Part shown: positions 35,532-44,814 of the stretch, piece by piece
Numbering within the stretch: position 1 is the stretch's first letter
Layout of the letters: each line of letters opens with the position of its first letter
Assembly (NCBI GenBank): GCA_052400665.1
Contig: JBQTGK010000007.1
Length of the DNA stretch: 64,000 bases
Reading direction: 5' to 3' (one strand)
From: JBQTGK01 sp052400665
Lineage (GTDB): Bacteria > Bacteroidota > Bacteroidia > Bacteroidales > Marinifilaceae
Made by a program: the position numbers and the translations under genes
Notes under the pieces: model-generated
What the model was told of the DNA's origin: nothing
Seen by the model: only the letters and a program-made list of their open reading frames with translations
Databases searched by the model: none

Positions 35532-35643
35532 TTTCTTTGTTGTTTAGTTTCAAAAAATTATAATGATGTACATTAATGTGCATTCCTTCCAAGCTAATGC
35601 TTGATCTGAATAGATTCTCACTTTCAAGAAATGAGATCATTTA

Positions 35644-36078
35644 TTAAAAATTACTTTCTTCTTCCATTTTTACAACCCCAACAGTTAGAATTAAATTAGC
35701 GAAACGACGCTGTTCCCCTGTTTGAATAATTAATGTGGTAGCCGGTTCTTTAATTTTATCATAGAATGCCCAGCGTTCCATCGTATCCCAACTTACGTTT
35801 CCTAATAATTTTTTATAGGCATCATGAATTTCTGCGTTGGCCTCAGCAGGTTTTTCCATAACAATAGCACCTTGAACAGGGCAAACTTCCAATATACCTT
35901 CGAGTACTGTGAGAGCATCCAATAGTCCTGGACGAAAATTGAGGTGTACAGTGGTAGAGTTAGGTCCTGTCATGGCACCAACTGGCAAATTACCATCTGC
36001 AATAACAACTTGTGCAAAGTGGCCTGAACGCGCAAGCGCTTCCATTATGGTTGGGTGTATTACTGGAGTTTTTAGCAT
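35644..36078 (-). CDS. RbsD/FucU-family sugar mutarotase
   Basis: About 144 residues from ATG 36078 (MLKTPVIHPTIMEALARSGH); the frame is open 12 codons further, but that extension is not typical. The RbsD/FucU family catalyses anomer interconversion of ribose, fucose and related sugars. The conserved His and Asp are in ARSGHFAQVVIADGNLP and the C-terminal signature is RRFANLILTVGVV. It lies 80 bp after the SDR gene and upstream of the alginate lyase. In this setting the substrate could be a sugar or sugar acid produced from alginate, but that is inference. Confidence 0.88.
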   Translation of the reverse strand: MLKTPVIHPTIMEALARSGHFAQVVIADGNLPVGAMTGPNSTTVHLNFRPGLLDALTVLEGILEVCPVQGAIVMEKPAEANAEIHDAYKKLLGNVSWDTMERWAFYDKIKEPATTLIIQTGEQRRFANLILTVGVVKMEEESNF

Positions 36079-36158
36079 AAACTTATTCTTGAGAATTGGA
36101 TTGGCATAAAACACAAAGAGATAAATAGTGCCTTGTGCTTTCTATTTTTAATTACTAA

Positions 36159-36923
36159 CTACATATTGTAAACGCCACCATTAATGTCTAGTGTAGCACC
36201 GGTAATAAAACCATCGTATTCGGATGCCAAATAGATCACCGCTCGTGCTACGTCATCTGCATTACCTGCTCGTTGAATTGGAATGCCAGCCGTTGTTTCA
36301 GCTGCTGATTCTTTTGTAGTATGCGTGTTGTGAAATGAGGTTCCTAAGATTAGACCCGGAGCAACGGCATTAACTCTTGTGCCTTGAGGTCCTAGCTCTG
36401 AAGCTAGTGCTCGTGTTAGTGTTAGGATAGCACCTTTGCTGGTGGAGTATGCTAGTGAACCTGGGTGACCACCTTTACGACCAGCAAGTGATGCTAAATT
36501 AACAATACTACTGTTGTCATTTTTGGCTAGATATGGAGCTGCTGCACGTGTCACAAACATCATGGATGTAAGATTGATATCCATTACCTTGTTCCAAAAT
36601 TCTGCTTCCATTTCGTTCAGCATTCTACGAGCTACAAGGGATCCTGCATTATTAATCAGGATATCCAGACCACCAAATACTTCTAGAGTTTTAGCGACCA
36701 TTGCATTTGCATCGTCTTCTTTTGTTAAATCACCACTTATGGCAATCGCTTTTTGTCCTTTGCTAGTTGCGTATTCAACCAACTGGTTCGCAGTATCAGC
36801 ACTTGAAAAATAGTGGATGGCAACATTGGCTCCACTATCAATAAAGTGTTTGGTGATTGATTCGCCAATACCTTGAGCACCGGCGGTTATTAGTACATTT
36901 TTGGCATTTAGTTTATTATCCAT
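36159..36923 (-). CDS. Short-chain dehydrogenase/reductase
   Basis: A classical SDR of 254 residues. The cofactor motif is ITAGAQGIGES (TGxxxGxG type), followed by NNAG at about 89-92 and the catalytic set Ser (VNLASLAG), Tyr-x-x-x-Lys in YSTSKGA, and Asn upstream. The C-terminus DGFITGATLDINGGVYNM is FabG/glucose-dehydrogenase-like. In an alginate/gluconate cluster it may reduce an unsaturated-uronate product (DEH reductase) or oxidise an aldose towards gluconate. It stands between the Nramp-like transporter gene (113 bp) and the RbsD gene. Substrate undecided. Confidence 0.9.
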   Translation of the reverse strand: MDNKLNAKNVLITAGAQGIGESITKHFIDSGANVAIHYFSSADTANQLVEYATSKGQKAIAISGDLTKEDDANAMVAKTLEVFGGLDILINNAGSLVARRMLNEMEAEFWNKVMDINLTSMMFVTRAAAPYLAKNDNSSIVNLASLAGRKGGHPGSLAYSTSKGAILTLTRALASELGPQGTRVNAVAPGLILGTSFHNTHTTKESAAETTAGIPIQRAGNADDVARAVIYLASEYDGFITGATLDINGGVYNM

Positions 36924-37036
36924 GATATCTTAAATTTATAAGTTAATTTTTTGTGAAATTTTTACTTATCAGTATAGTCGACTTCCTTTTTACTTGTTTA
37001 GCATTCTGAATTAGAGTAATTAACTGATTTAATAAA

Positions 37037-38311
37037 TTATAATGCCTCTATTATCCCCAAAATACCCGTGTATGAAATAACACACGAGAAGAACAGTGCA
37101 GCAAACAAGCCGATGTTTACCCCAATATTTGTTTTGTAGTTTTTCATTACTTTTTTATTGTTGATCATTAAGATGATTCCAAGAACTACAATTGGTAAAA
37201 CGAATACATTAAAAACTTGAGATAAAATCTGCATTTCTATTGGATTGGCACCAAAAACAGGTACAATTAATGCAACCAAACAAGCTATAAAAGTTATAAT
37301 CTTAAACTGTCGTGAACTTGTGTCTAATTCACCAGACTGATAATCTGCAATTAGCAATGGAGCTATTAATAAACAAGGAAAAATCGATGAAAGTCCTGCA
37401 CTTAAAGTTCCAAAGAAGAAAATAGTCACGGCAAAATTTCCAGCAATAGGCTCCAGCGTATTTGCCATATCTAAAACTTGAGTTACGGGCTTTCCGTTAT
37501 AATACAAAGCACCACAGGCAACAGCCATTACCGAAGCACTAATTACAAATACTAAAATAGCAGCTACAATAGAATCCTTTTTTTGCTCTTTTAAGTTCTT
37601 AATAGTCCATCCTTTTCCCTTTACAAAAAGGGGTCTTGATAAAAATGTAGCCGCAGCCATAGTTGTACCCACAAAAGCTGCTGTCATCATTTTACCTCCA
37701 GGTACATCGGGTATAGTTGGAATTAATCCTTTAACAATATCAGCAGGAAGTGGGAAAACAAAAAAGAGAGAAAAAATAAAAGAAAGACCCATTAATGTTA
37801 CAAAAATGACAAGTATTTTCTCGAAGAAAGTATACTTACCAACCATCATTAGACCATAAAATACAGCAATTACAACGATTGCAATTGTAAGTACTGTTTC
37901 ATATTTGTAAGGAACTAATCCTTCAAAATTCATGGCTAAAATTTCATATAACATATTGGCAGAAATGCCAAGTATGCCCATTAAAGAATTCCATTGACCA
38001 AAGGATATCCCAATAATTATTAAAATGGCTAATATCTTTCCTCCTTTAATGTGTTTCTTAAAACCATACAAAGCCGTTTCACCAGATATTAAAGCGTAAT
38101 TACCATAGGCAAACATGAGTACTCCTGAAAAAAGACAACTGATTAGTAAAACCCATAACAATTGCATTCCATAGGTACTTCCTGCAACAATCATAGAGGT
38201 TACACTTCCTGTTCCAATGGTATATCCAATTGCAAATATTCCGGGTCCAAAGCCTAAGATTATTGCGATTATTCTTTTTAGTAATGATTTATTTTTTAGC
38301 GTATCTGACAT
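37037..38311 (-). CDS. Nramp-superfamily transporter lacking the metal-binding motifs
   Basis: This 424-residue protein with about 11 helices fits the Nramp (SLC11) fold by overall pattern: GPGIFAIGYTIGTGSVTSMIVAG with YGMQLLWVLLISCL at the start and FVGTTMAAATFLSRPLF in the middle. The metal-binding DPGN of helix 1 reads GTGS here, and the MPH of helix 6 reads as a Thr-Met-Ala-Ala stretch. The usual Asp, Asn and Met ligands are therefore absent, so a manganese/iron role is unlikely. It is the third gene in a sugar-acid cluster, 32 bp after the gluconokinase/6PGDH fusion, suggesting a sugar-acid or other organic substrate. Substrate is inference. Confidence 0.82.
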   Translation of the reverse strand: MSDTLKNKSLLKRIIAIILGFGPGIFAIGYTIGTGSVTSMIVAGSTYGMQLLWVLLISCLFSGVLMFAYGNYALISGETALYGFKKHIKGGKILAILIIIGISFGQWNSLMGILGISANMLYEILAMNFEGLVPYKYETVLTIAIVVIAVFYGLMMVGKYTFFEKILVIFVTLMGLSFIFSLFFVFPLPADIVKGLIPTIPDVPGGKMMTAAFVGTTMAAATFLSRPLFVKGKGWTIKNLKEQKKDSIVAAILVFVISASVMAVACGALYYNGKPVTQVLDMANTLEPIAGNFAVTIFFFGTLSAGLSSIFPCLLIAPLLIADYQSGELDTSSRQFKIITFIACLVALIVPVFGANPIEMQILSQVFNVFVLPIVVLGIILMINNKKVMKNYKTNIGVNIGLFAALFFSCVISYTGILGIIEAL

Positions 38312-38343
38312 GATTTTGGGGTTTAGTTATCTGCTTGTTATTA

Positions 38344-40227
38344 CTACCAATTGGTGTGGTGAAATTTCCCTGAAGCATCATCGGTTCGTTGATAAGTATG
38401 TGCTCCAAAATAATCGCGTTGTGCTTGTATTATATTTGCTGACGAATTTGCAGTTGTATAGCCATTAAAGAAGTTAACAGATTCACTTAAGCATGGAATT
38501 ACGACTTCATTTAATATACATTCCGACACCACTTTGTTTATTGATGGTTTCAATGATTTAACCTGACTTTGAATTGTTTGATGGCTTAAAATGTTATCAT
38601 CTTCTTTTAAGACAGGTATTAAATCCAGTATTAAATCAGATTTAATAATGCATCCATTTGTCCAGATCCTTGCAATCTCGCTTAGGTTTAACTCCCATTT
38701 ATAGGCTTTTCCGGCTTCTGAAATTAATTTAAGCCCTTGGTAATGATTTACAATTCGAGCAAACTGATAGGCTTTTAGAATATCTTCGATATTTAGATTA
38801 ATCGCTGAAGGACTAATTGCAAAATTTTGGTTTGCCTGAAGTCGTTCTTCTTTATAAAAGGATGTGTATCGTGCAAATAATGCCGAAGCAATTAGCGTAC
38901 TAGGAGCTCCTAATTGTGCTGTTGCAATGGTAGTCCAATTCCCAGTTCCTTTATTGCCTGCTTTATCAACTATTTTATTCACCAACCAATCTTTGCCTTC
39001 CTTTTTTCTAAGCACTTCTACCGTAATGCCTAACAGGTAACTATCTGCCTTTGATTTCCACGATTCTAAAATATCTGCAATTTCATCTGGATTATTCCCT
39101 AAATGTTTCAGTATGGTATATACTTCAGCTAACAATTGCATCTCTACGTACTCAATACCATTGTGAACCATTTTTACAAAATGCCCACTACCCTCTTCTC
39201 CAATATAAGTACAGCATGGTAAGTTGTTATTATCTTTAGCGGCAATACTGTCCAAATAAGGTTTTACCAGATTATAAATTTCTTTATTCCCACCTGGCAT
39301 AATTGATGGCCCTTTAAGTGCACCTTCTTCTCCTCCAGAAACACCAACGCCAATAAAATGGATATTCTTGGCTTTTAAATAATCGTAACGTTCTTTTGTA
39401 TGCAGATAATTAGAGTTCCCCCCATCAATCAAAACATCGCCATCAGATAAATAGGGAATTAAATCTTCGATAACTAGATCGGTAATCTTACCAGCATTAA
39501 CCATTAACATTATTCTTCTTGGCGTTTGCAGGGAATTAACAAAGGCTTCTAAATCTGAATACGCTTGCGCAGATTCAAGCTCTTGATGAGCATTCTTAAA
39601 GTCGATTGCCACATTCTCTTCTGTTCCTTTTACTTCACGATTAAATAGAGAAATGTTAAAGCCTTTTTGAGCTAAATTTCTACTTAAGCTCTTTCCCATA
39701 ATACCTAAACCAAATAGGCCAAATTCTGATTTCATATTTATTTTCTTTGTGATTTTTTCAACAATTTCTTGTGGTTTTAAACCAATATTTACAACTAAAG
39801 CATCATTGGGTTGCTCTAAGGTGTTGAACTGCGATTGTAATAAATCGGAGGACATAAAATGATTTTTTCTATTCTTAAGTCGATCAAAAATCTGTTCAAA
39901 ACTTCCTGCTAGATGAACCCATTTTACCTGATTCTTAATATTTCTATTTAAAATATCTCTATAACTTTCTTTTAATGCTGAACATACAATTACACAAGTA
40001 TTGTTTTGTAATTGTTTTTTTGCCAGCTCATTAAGTGTAACTAACCAATCGTATCTGTCTTCATCATTTAGTGGTATTCCATTACTCATCTTTTCGATAT
40101 TAGCCTGAGGATGGTAATCATCACCGTCAAAAAATGGAATATCAAGTTCTTCCGATAACAATTTACCGATGGTGCTTTTTCCACAACCTGAAACACCCAT
40201 TAAAAAGATTACTTTATTCAAATTCAT
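38344..40227 (-). CDS. Gluconokinase / 6-phosphogluconate dehydrogenase fusion
   Basis: About 627 residues from ATG 40227 (MNLNKVIFLMGVSGCGKST); the frame is open 17 codons further. Residues 1-165 are gluconokinase (GntK family): the P-loop GVSGCGKST, DGDDYHPQANIEKMSNGIPL and CSALKESYRD. The rest is 6-phosphogluconate dehydrogenase: the NADP fold GLFGLGIMGKSLSRN, DGGNSNYLHTKERY, SGGEEGALKGPSIMPGG and the catalytic GSGHFVKMVHNGIEYVEMQ. One polypeptide thus converts gluconate to 6-phosphogluconate and then to ribulose 5-phosphate. It follows the GntR-type gene by 60 bp and precedes the Nramp-like gene by 32 bp. Confidence 0.95.
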   Translation of the reverse strand: MNLNKVIFLMGVSGCGKSTIGKLLSEELDIPFFDGDDYHPQANIEKMSNGIPLNDEDRYDWLVTLNELAKKQLQNNTCVIVCSALKESYRDILNRNIKNQVKWVHLAGSFEQIFDRLKNRKNHFMSSDLLQSQFNTLEQPNDALVVNIGLKPQEIVEKITKKINMKSEFGLFGLGIMGKSLSRNLAQKGFNISLFNREVKGTEENVAIDFKNAHQELESAQAYSDLEAFVNSLQTPRRIMLMVNAGKITDLVIEDLIPYLSDGDVLIDGGNSNYLHTKERYDYLKAKNIHFIGVGVSGGEEGALKGPSIMPGGNKEIYNLVKPYLDSIAAKDNNNLPCCTYIGEEGSGHFVKMVHNGIEYVEMQLLAEVYTILKHLGNNPDEIADILESWKSKADSYLLGITVEVLRKKEGKDWLVNKIVDKAGNKGTGNWTTIATAQLGAPSTLIASALFARYTSFYKEERLQANQNFAISPSAINLNIEDILKAYQFARIVNHYQGLKLISEAGKAYKWELNLSEIARIWTNGCIIKSDLILDLIPVLKEDDNILSHQTIQSQVKSLKPSINKVVSECILNEVVIPCLSESVNFFNGYTTANSSANIIQAQRDYFGAHTYQRTDDASGKFHHTNW

Positions 40228-40287
40228 ATTGTATTTATAGTAAGCGAGATTATTCTTTATTCGGCATTTTGCCAGCACTAATAGTTG

Positions 40288-41001
40288 CTATTTAAGCTTA
40301 GGCGTAAAATCAAATAGGCTTGACAGATGTTCCCTCATCGATTCTCTGGATTTTTCAACATCACCATTTTTAATGTGCTCCAGAATTATTTTATGCTCCT
40401 TCAATGCCTTTATATTCCGTTTATTCCGACATATATCATATCTCTTCGAAAAGGTTTGCATGTGTGACGTCAAATAAGAAATTAGATATTTTAACACATC
40501 ATTCTTAGTGGCCTCGGCAATCCGAATATGGAACATCAAATCTTCTTCCAGCCCAGCCTCTCCTTCCGACACCTTCTTAGCCAATAGATCTACAGCTTCC
40601 TCCATAAAGTTGATATCTTCAGGCAGTGCTCTTTCGGCAGCACTTCCTGCCGCTTCTATTTCAAGCACATTTCGCACTTGCATGAGTGACTTGTAATCGG
40701 GATTAATTAAATTTAAAGCATTGGTAAGCATTCCAACAAAGGCAGAGTCTTTATTGTCGGCAACGATGGTTCCACTTTGAGGAACTATTTTTACAATGCC
40801 ATAAAACTCTAGTTTTCGAATCGCATCACGAACAAAAATTCTTCCAACATTGAATTTTTCACTAAGAAATCTCTCGGAAGGTAATTTATCCCCAGCTTTT
40901 AATTGTCCAGAAGAAATAAGTTCATTTATTTGGTCGGCAATTTTATCAGATGGTTTTTCAATTACAATTTCTTTCAAATTGTCAAATAATTCTTTCGGCA
41001 T
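40288..41001 (-). CDS. GntR/FadR-type transcriptional regulator
   Basis: About 237 residues from ATG 41001 (MPKELFDNLKEIVIEKPSDK), which gives the usual short N-terminus before the winged helix; the frame is open to 41094. The DNA-binding domain has GQLKAGDKLPSERFLSEKFNVGRIFVRDAIRKLEFYGIV, and the C-terminal FCD domain has the helices with the metal-binding residues LEEDLMFHIRIAEATKN and the C-terminal H-x-x-I pattern. It is the first gene of the gluconate/alginate cluster, with a perfect palindrome upstream. A sugar acid is the likely effector (inference). Confidence 0.9.
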   Translation of the reverse strand: MPKELFDNLKEIVIEKPSDKIADQINELISSGQLKAGDKLPSERFLSEKFNVGRIFVRDAIRKLEFYGIVKIVPQSGTIVADNKDSAFVGMLTNALNLINPDYKSLMQVRNVLEIEAAGSAAERALPEDINFMEEAVDLLAKKVSEGEAGLEEDLMFHIRIAEATKNDVLKYLISYLTSHMQTFSKRYDICRNKRNIKALKEHKIILEHIKNGDVEKSRESMREHLSSLFDFTPKLK

Positions 41002-41127
41002 TTCTATACGATTTTCTAATTTATTTTCACCAATATGAAATTGGTTAACCAGTCTATGGTTAGGCAAATCTATATAATTATTTAAAAAAAGCAAATTACC
41101 TGAGCTGTTTTTTTATTATATCACATA

Positions 41128-41160
41128 ATTTTATATCAGTATTTTAGCCTGATATAAAAT
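41128..41160. promoter_or_regulatory. GntR-type operator, perfect 12-bp inverted repeat
   Basis: ATTTTATATCAG (41128-41139) and CTGATATAAAAT (41149-41160) are perfect reverse complements around a 9-nt spacer. It lies 127 bp upstream of the preferred regulator start, and 34 bp before the longest possible start. This is the best candidate site for autoregulation of the cluster. The remainder of 41161-41578 shows no supported gene. Confidence 0.75.
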
Positions 41161-41578
41161 GATACAACACCCATATATTACAGTATTATAATTAAATCTG
41201 TAAACTATAATAATTGAAACTTGTAAATTGCCAGACCAATTTTAACTTATCCCTAGAATTTCTCTGTTACAAAACTTTTATATGCATACAGCAGGTAGGT
41301 TTGAAAAAGATGTTGACTAAAATTGTGGATCTGCTAAAAAGCTATGGGAAATTATAAATCCATAAAAAGGCTTGCTTACTACCTTCTCAAAAAAAAGATG
41401 TAAAATTCGTTATCGATCTTAGGATTCTATTGAATCTCGGGGTATAAATTTTATTGGAAAGATCCTAATAAAGATATTAATGAATAAAAAAATGAACAAA
41501 GCATGGCATAAAAAAGTTAAATCTTTTAATAATCAAACTATTAACCTCTTTAAAAACAACCTGAAATAGAAACTTTCT

Positions 41579-42190
41579 TTATAAGTACAAACCTTCAATT
41601 TCTGGTAAAGTATCGGGAGTATTTTCGAGATAATTTTCCATTAAATTCACTTCTATCTGTTTGTTTGCATCAAGTAGATGAAATGGAAATGTAATTATGC
41701 CATTATTTCTTAAATAGATATGCGTAATTGTTCTCGCATTTAATAGGTGATGCAAGCCTTTTACAATCTGGTTATTGGTAAAATCAATTACTTTTAATTT
41801 TGGACAAGAAATAAGATCTGCTGGTACTTTTGTAAAGTTATTATCTCCGAGGTATAATTTTTCCAGAGCAGCTAATTCATTTATACTATGAGGTAATGAG
41901 TTAATTTGGTTCTGACGGATATCCAAACATGTTAAACTCTTTAAATTAGAAATCTCATTAGGAATATAGTCTAATTTATTTTCTTGTAAATCTATAAATT
42001 TCAAATGCTCAAGCTTAAAGAGAGCTGAAGGCCATTTAAAATTCCTGCAAATTTTTGAAATGTTTAAATGCGTTACTTGATCAAATTCATTTAACTGATA
42101 TCCTTTTACCAGCCAATTAACTTTCTTTACTTGCTTTATGCTTCGATCAAGCTGAGTATTTAACTCCTTTATTATATGCAGATCTCCCAT
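41579..42190 (-). CDS. Leucine-rich repeat protein
   Basis: A cytoplasmic protein of 203 residues with no signal peptide. Six or so leucine-rich repeats of about 23 residues cover residues 38-190, for example LKFIDLQENKLDYIPNEIS and LEKLYLGDNNFTKVPADL, ending in ENTPDTLPEIEGLYL. This is the bacterial type with the x-x-I/V-P turn. LRR proteins of this kind bind partners; the partner here is unknown. It is a single gene. Confidence 0.88.
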   Translation of the reverse strand: MGDLHIIKELNTQLDRSIKQVKKVNWLVKGYQLNEFDQVTHLNISKICRNFKWPSALFKLEHLKFIDLQENKLDYIPNEISNLKSLTCLDIRQNQINSLPHSINELAALEKLYLGDNNFTKVPADLISCPKLKVIDFTNNQIVKGLHHLLNARTITHIYLRNNGIITFPFHLLDANKQIEVNLMENYLENTPDTLPEIEGLYL

Positions 42191-42772
42191 TTACTATATA
42201 TCCTATGTTTTATTTTGTTCCGATACAAAATAGCAAAAACTAAATACGTAGAACAAGCATAACTCACAAATATTATAATCACCTAATCTACAATCTATTT
42301 GCTACTCTTTTAAAGAGTATTAAGAAAATTAACATGCGAAAATTTTTCTATACTATCCAATGGTACAATAAAAGTATTTATGTTTTACTATTTTACCTAC
42401 CGATTGAGGAAGTCAGTATTGAGCTTTAGTACAAACAGAAATAAAAACAAATAAGGTAAATTATCATATTTAACATTTATTAAACACAATGTAAATCTAT
42501 AAATTTTATTACTTGTGTCCCATTAAAGTTGGAACATTATTAAAAATTAAACAAATTTGGCTCGTTAAGACTAAAGCGTTCTTTGTCATTTTAAAATTTA
42601 GTTCTCACAAATACGTCTCGAAGTATTGTAGATTCTTTTTGGCTCTTATAATATATAAAGCTCCTATTTGATAACAGTAATGACTAAAAGTGATTAATAA
42701 CAAACCCTATAAAACATTATCCCAACTATTTTGTGTATTATTAAAATACATTACTAACTAGCGAAACAAAAC
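42191..42772. other. Intergenic region between the LRR and ABC exporter genes
   Basis: About 580 bp of AT-rich sequence between divergent genes. I see no reading frame, strong hairpin or repeat. It presumably holds both promoters. Confidence 0.3.
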
Positions 42773-44569
42773 ATGGCACACGGCAACTCATCATATACCT
42801 CAAACGTTCCAAAGGGAAAAATAAATAAAACGGGCATTAGAAGTGCCTTACGACTTTACAAGTACATAAAACCTTACCGGGGCCAGTACTTTCTTGGTAT
42901 TTTTTTCCTTTTTGGATCGAGTTTAGCAAGTCTGGCTTTTCCAAAACTTTTAGGAGATTTGGTAAACACAGGCAACAATACCACTCTAGGACAAACATTG
43001 AATCAAACTGCAATACTAATTGTGGCAGTCCTGATTATTCAGGCCACGTTCTCCTATTTCCGAATTGTTTTATTTGTGAATGTTACCGAAAAATCGCTTG
43101 CCGCACTACGACAAGCCAGTTATCGTCATTTAATTAAACTGCCTTTACAGTTTTTCGAAAGAAGAAGAGTTGGCGAATTAAACAGTAGAATTTCTTCTGA
43201 TGTAATTCAACTTCAGGAAACCATGACAAGTACCCTCGCTGATTTTATTCGTCAGATTATTGTAATTACGGGTGGAATTATTCTTTTGGCAATTATATCC
43301 TTAAAGCTAACTGCATTTATGCTGATAACGCTACCTCCTACAATGATTGCCGCAAGATTTTTTGGCAGGTTTATTCGTAAATTTTCTAAGGATGTGCAAA
43401 CAAAGCTAGCCGATTCGAATACCATTATCGAAGAAACCCTTCAGGGAATTCAGAGTGTAAAAGCCTTTACCAACGAACACCTGGAAATTACCCGATACAA
43501 AAAGAAAACTCTGGAAATTGCCGATTTAGGAATAACAAGGGGAAAATACCGGGGAGCCTTTAGCTCTTTTATTATTTTGGGATTATTTGGTGCCATTGCT
43601 GCCATGGTTTGGCAGGGATCGCACCTGTTACAAGCTGGAGAAATGGCTGCCGGCGACCTTTTTTCTTTTGTAATTTACTCTGTTTTTGTAGGCGGCACCA
43701 TTAGCGGATTAGCAAATGTGTACACCAACATTCAAAAATTTATTGGCGCTACCGAGGATCTTTTTAAAATTTACGATGAAGAACCAGAAAATATTCAAAA
43801 TATAGAAGACATTGACCCTAAATACAAAATGAATGGAGAAATCAAGATGCGAAATTTGAATTTCTCTTACCCTTCGAGAAAAGATCAATCTGTTCTAAAA
43901 AATATCAATTTAGAAATTAAGAGCAATAAAATGATTGCACTGGTTGGTAACAGCGGGGCCGGCAAAAGTACCATAGCCTCTCTCCTTTTAATGTTACACC
44001 GTCCACCAAAGAATAGTTTATTTTTTGATAATCTAGACAGTTATGAATATCCACTATCGGCTCTTCGAAGTCAAATTTCATTAGTTCCGCAAGATATTTT
44101 CTTATTTGGAGGCAGTATTGGTGAGAATATTGCCTACGGAAAACCCAATGCCAGCAGTAAAGAAATTTACGAAGCTGCTAAAAACGCCAATGCTTTAGAA
44201 TTTATCGATCGCTTTCCTGAAAAATTTGAAACCATTGTTGGAGAACGCGGCACGCAGCTTTCTGGTGGTCAGCGACAGAGAATTGCTATTGCCCGTGCCA
44301 TTTTAAAAGACCCTAAAATTCTGATACTCGACGAGGCTACTTCTTCGCTAGATTCAGAATCGGAAAAACTGGTACAGGAAGCCCTCGAAAAACTAATGAA
44401 AGGCAGAACCTCAATTGTAATTGCTCACCGCTTATCAACCATACGAAAAGCCGATGAAATTGTAGTACTGGAACAAGGTTCAGTTGTTGAACAAGGAACT
44501 CATGATAGTTTAATGCTAATTAACAATGGGAAGTATAATAAGTTAATTCAATTACAATATGCTGATTAA
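42773..44569 (+). CDS. ABC exporter (MsbA/ABCB-type half transporter)
   Basis: The protein is 598 residues, typical for fused permease-ATPase half transporters that work as homodimers. Six membrane helices occupy about residues 35-325. The nucleotide-binding domain has Walker A VGNSGAGKST, the Q-loop SLVPQDIFLFGGSIGENIAYG, signature LSGGQRQRIAIARAIL, Walker B ILILDEATSSLDSESE and the switch His in IAHRLSTIRKAD. It resembles exporters of lipids or hydrophobic compounds, but the substrate cannot be told. It is monocistronic. Confidence 0.95.
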   Translation: MAHGNSSYTSNVPKGKINKTGIRSALRLYKYIKPYRGQYFLGIFFLFGSSLASLAFPKLLGDLVNTGNNTTLGQTLNQTAILIVAVLIIQATFSYFRIVLFVNVTEKSLAALRQASYRHLIKLPLQFFERRRVGELNSRISSDVIQLQETMTSTLADFIRQIIVITGGIILLAIISLKLTAFMLITLPPTMIAARFFGRFIRKFSKDVQTKLADSNTIIEETLQGIQSVKAFTNEHLEITRYKKKTLEIADLGITRGKYRGAFSSFIILGLFGAIAAMVWQGSHLLQAGEMAAGDLFSFVIYSVFVGGTISGLANVYTNIQKFIGATEDLFKIYDEEPENIQNIEDIDPKYKMNGEIKMRNLNFSYPSRKDQSVLKNINLEIKSNKMIALVGNSGAGKSTIASLLLMLHRPPKNSLFFDNLDSYEYPLSALRSQISLVPQDIFLFGGSIGENIAYGKPNASSKEIYEAAKNANALEFIDRFPEKFETIVGERGTQLSGGQRQRIAIARAILKDPKILILDEATSSLDSESEKLVQEALEKLMKGRTSIVIAHRLSTIRKADEIVVLEQGSVVEQGTHDSLMLINNGKYNKLIQLQYAD

Positions 44570-44814
44570 AATGGGTATTTATTTCAAAAGACATAAAAGA
44601 TAGATCTTAAAAATTTTAAGCTAAATCGTATGATTGTAATTGTATTACTCTTTCTTTAAGGTGAAATATTTCTGTTTGCACTGATTTCTGGGAAAATATC
44701 AAGCATCGTTTTACGAATTTTGATAGCTTTGTGCTTTCAATTTCTGATTTAGCAAAAGAGCAACTTTCTAGCTTGCTATTGCAAATATATCATCTCAAAA
44801 ATCAAGCAATTAAA

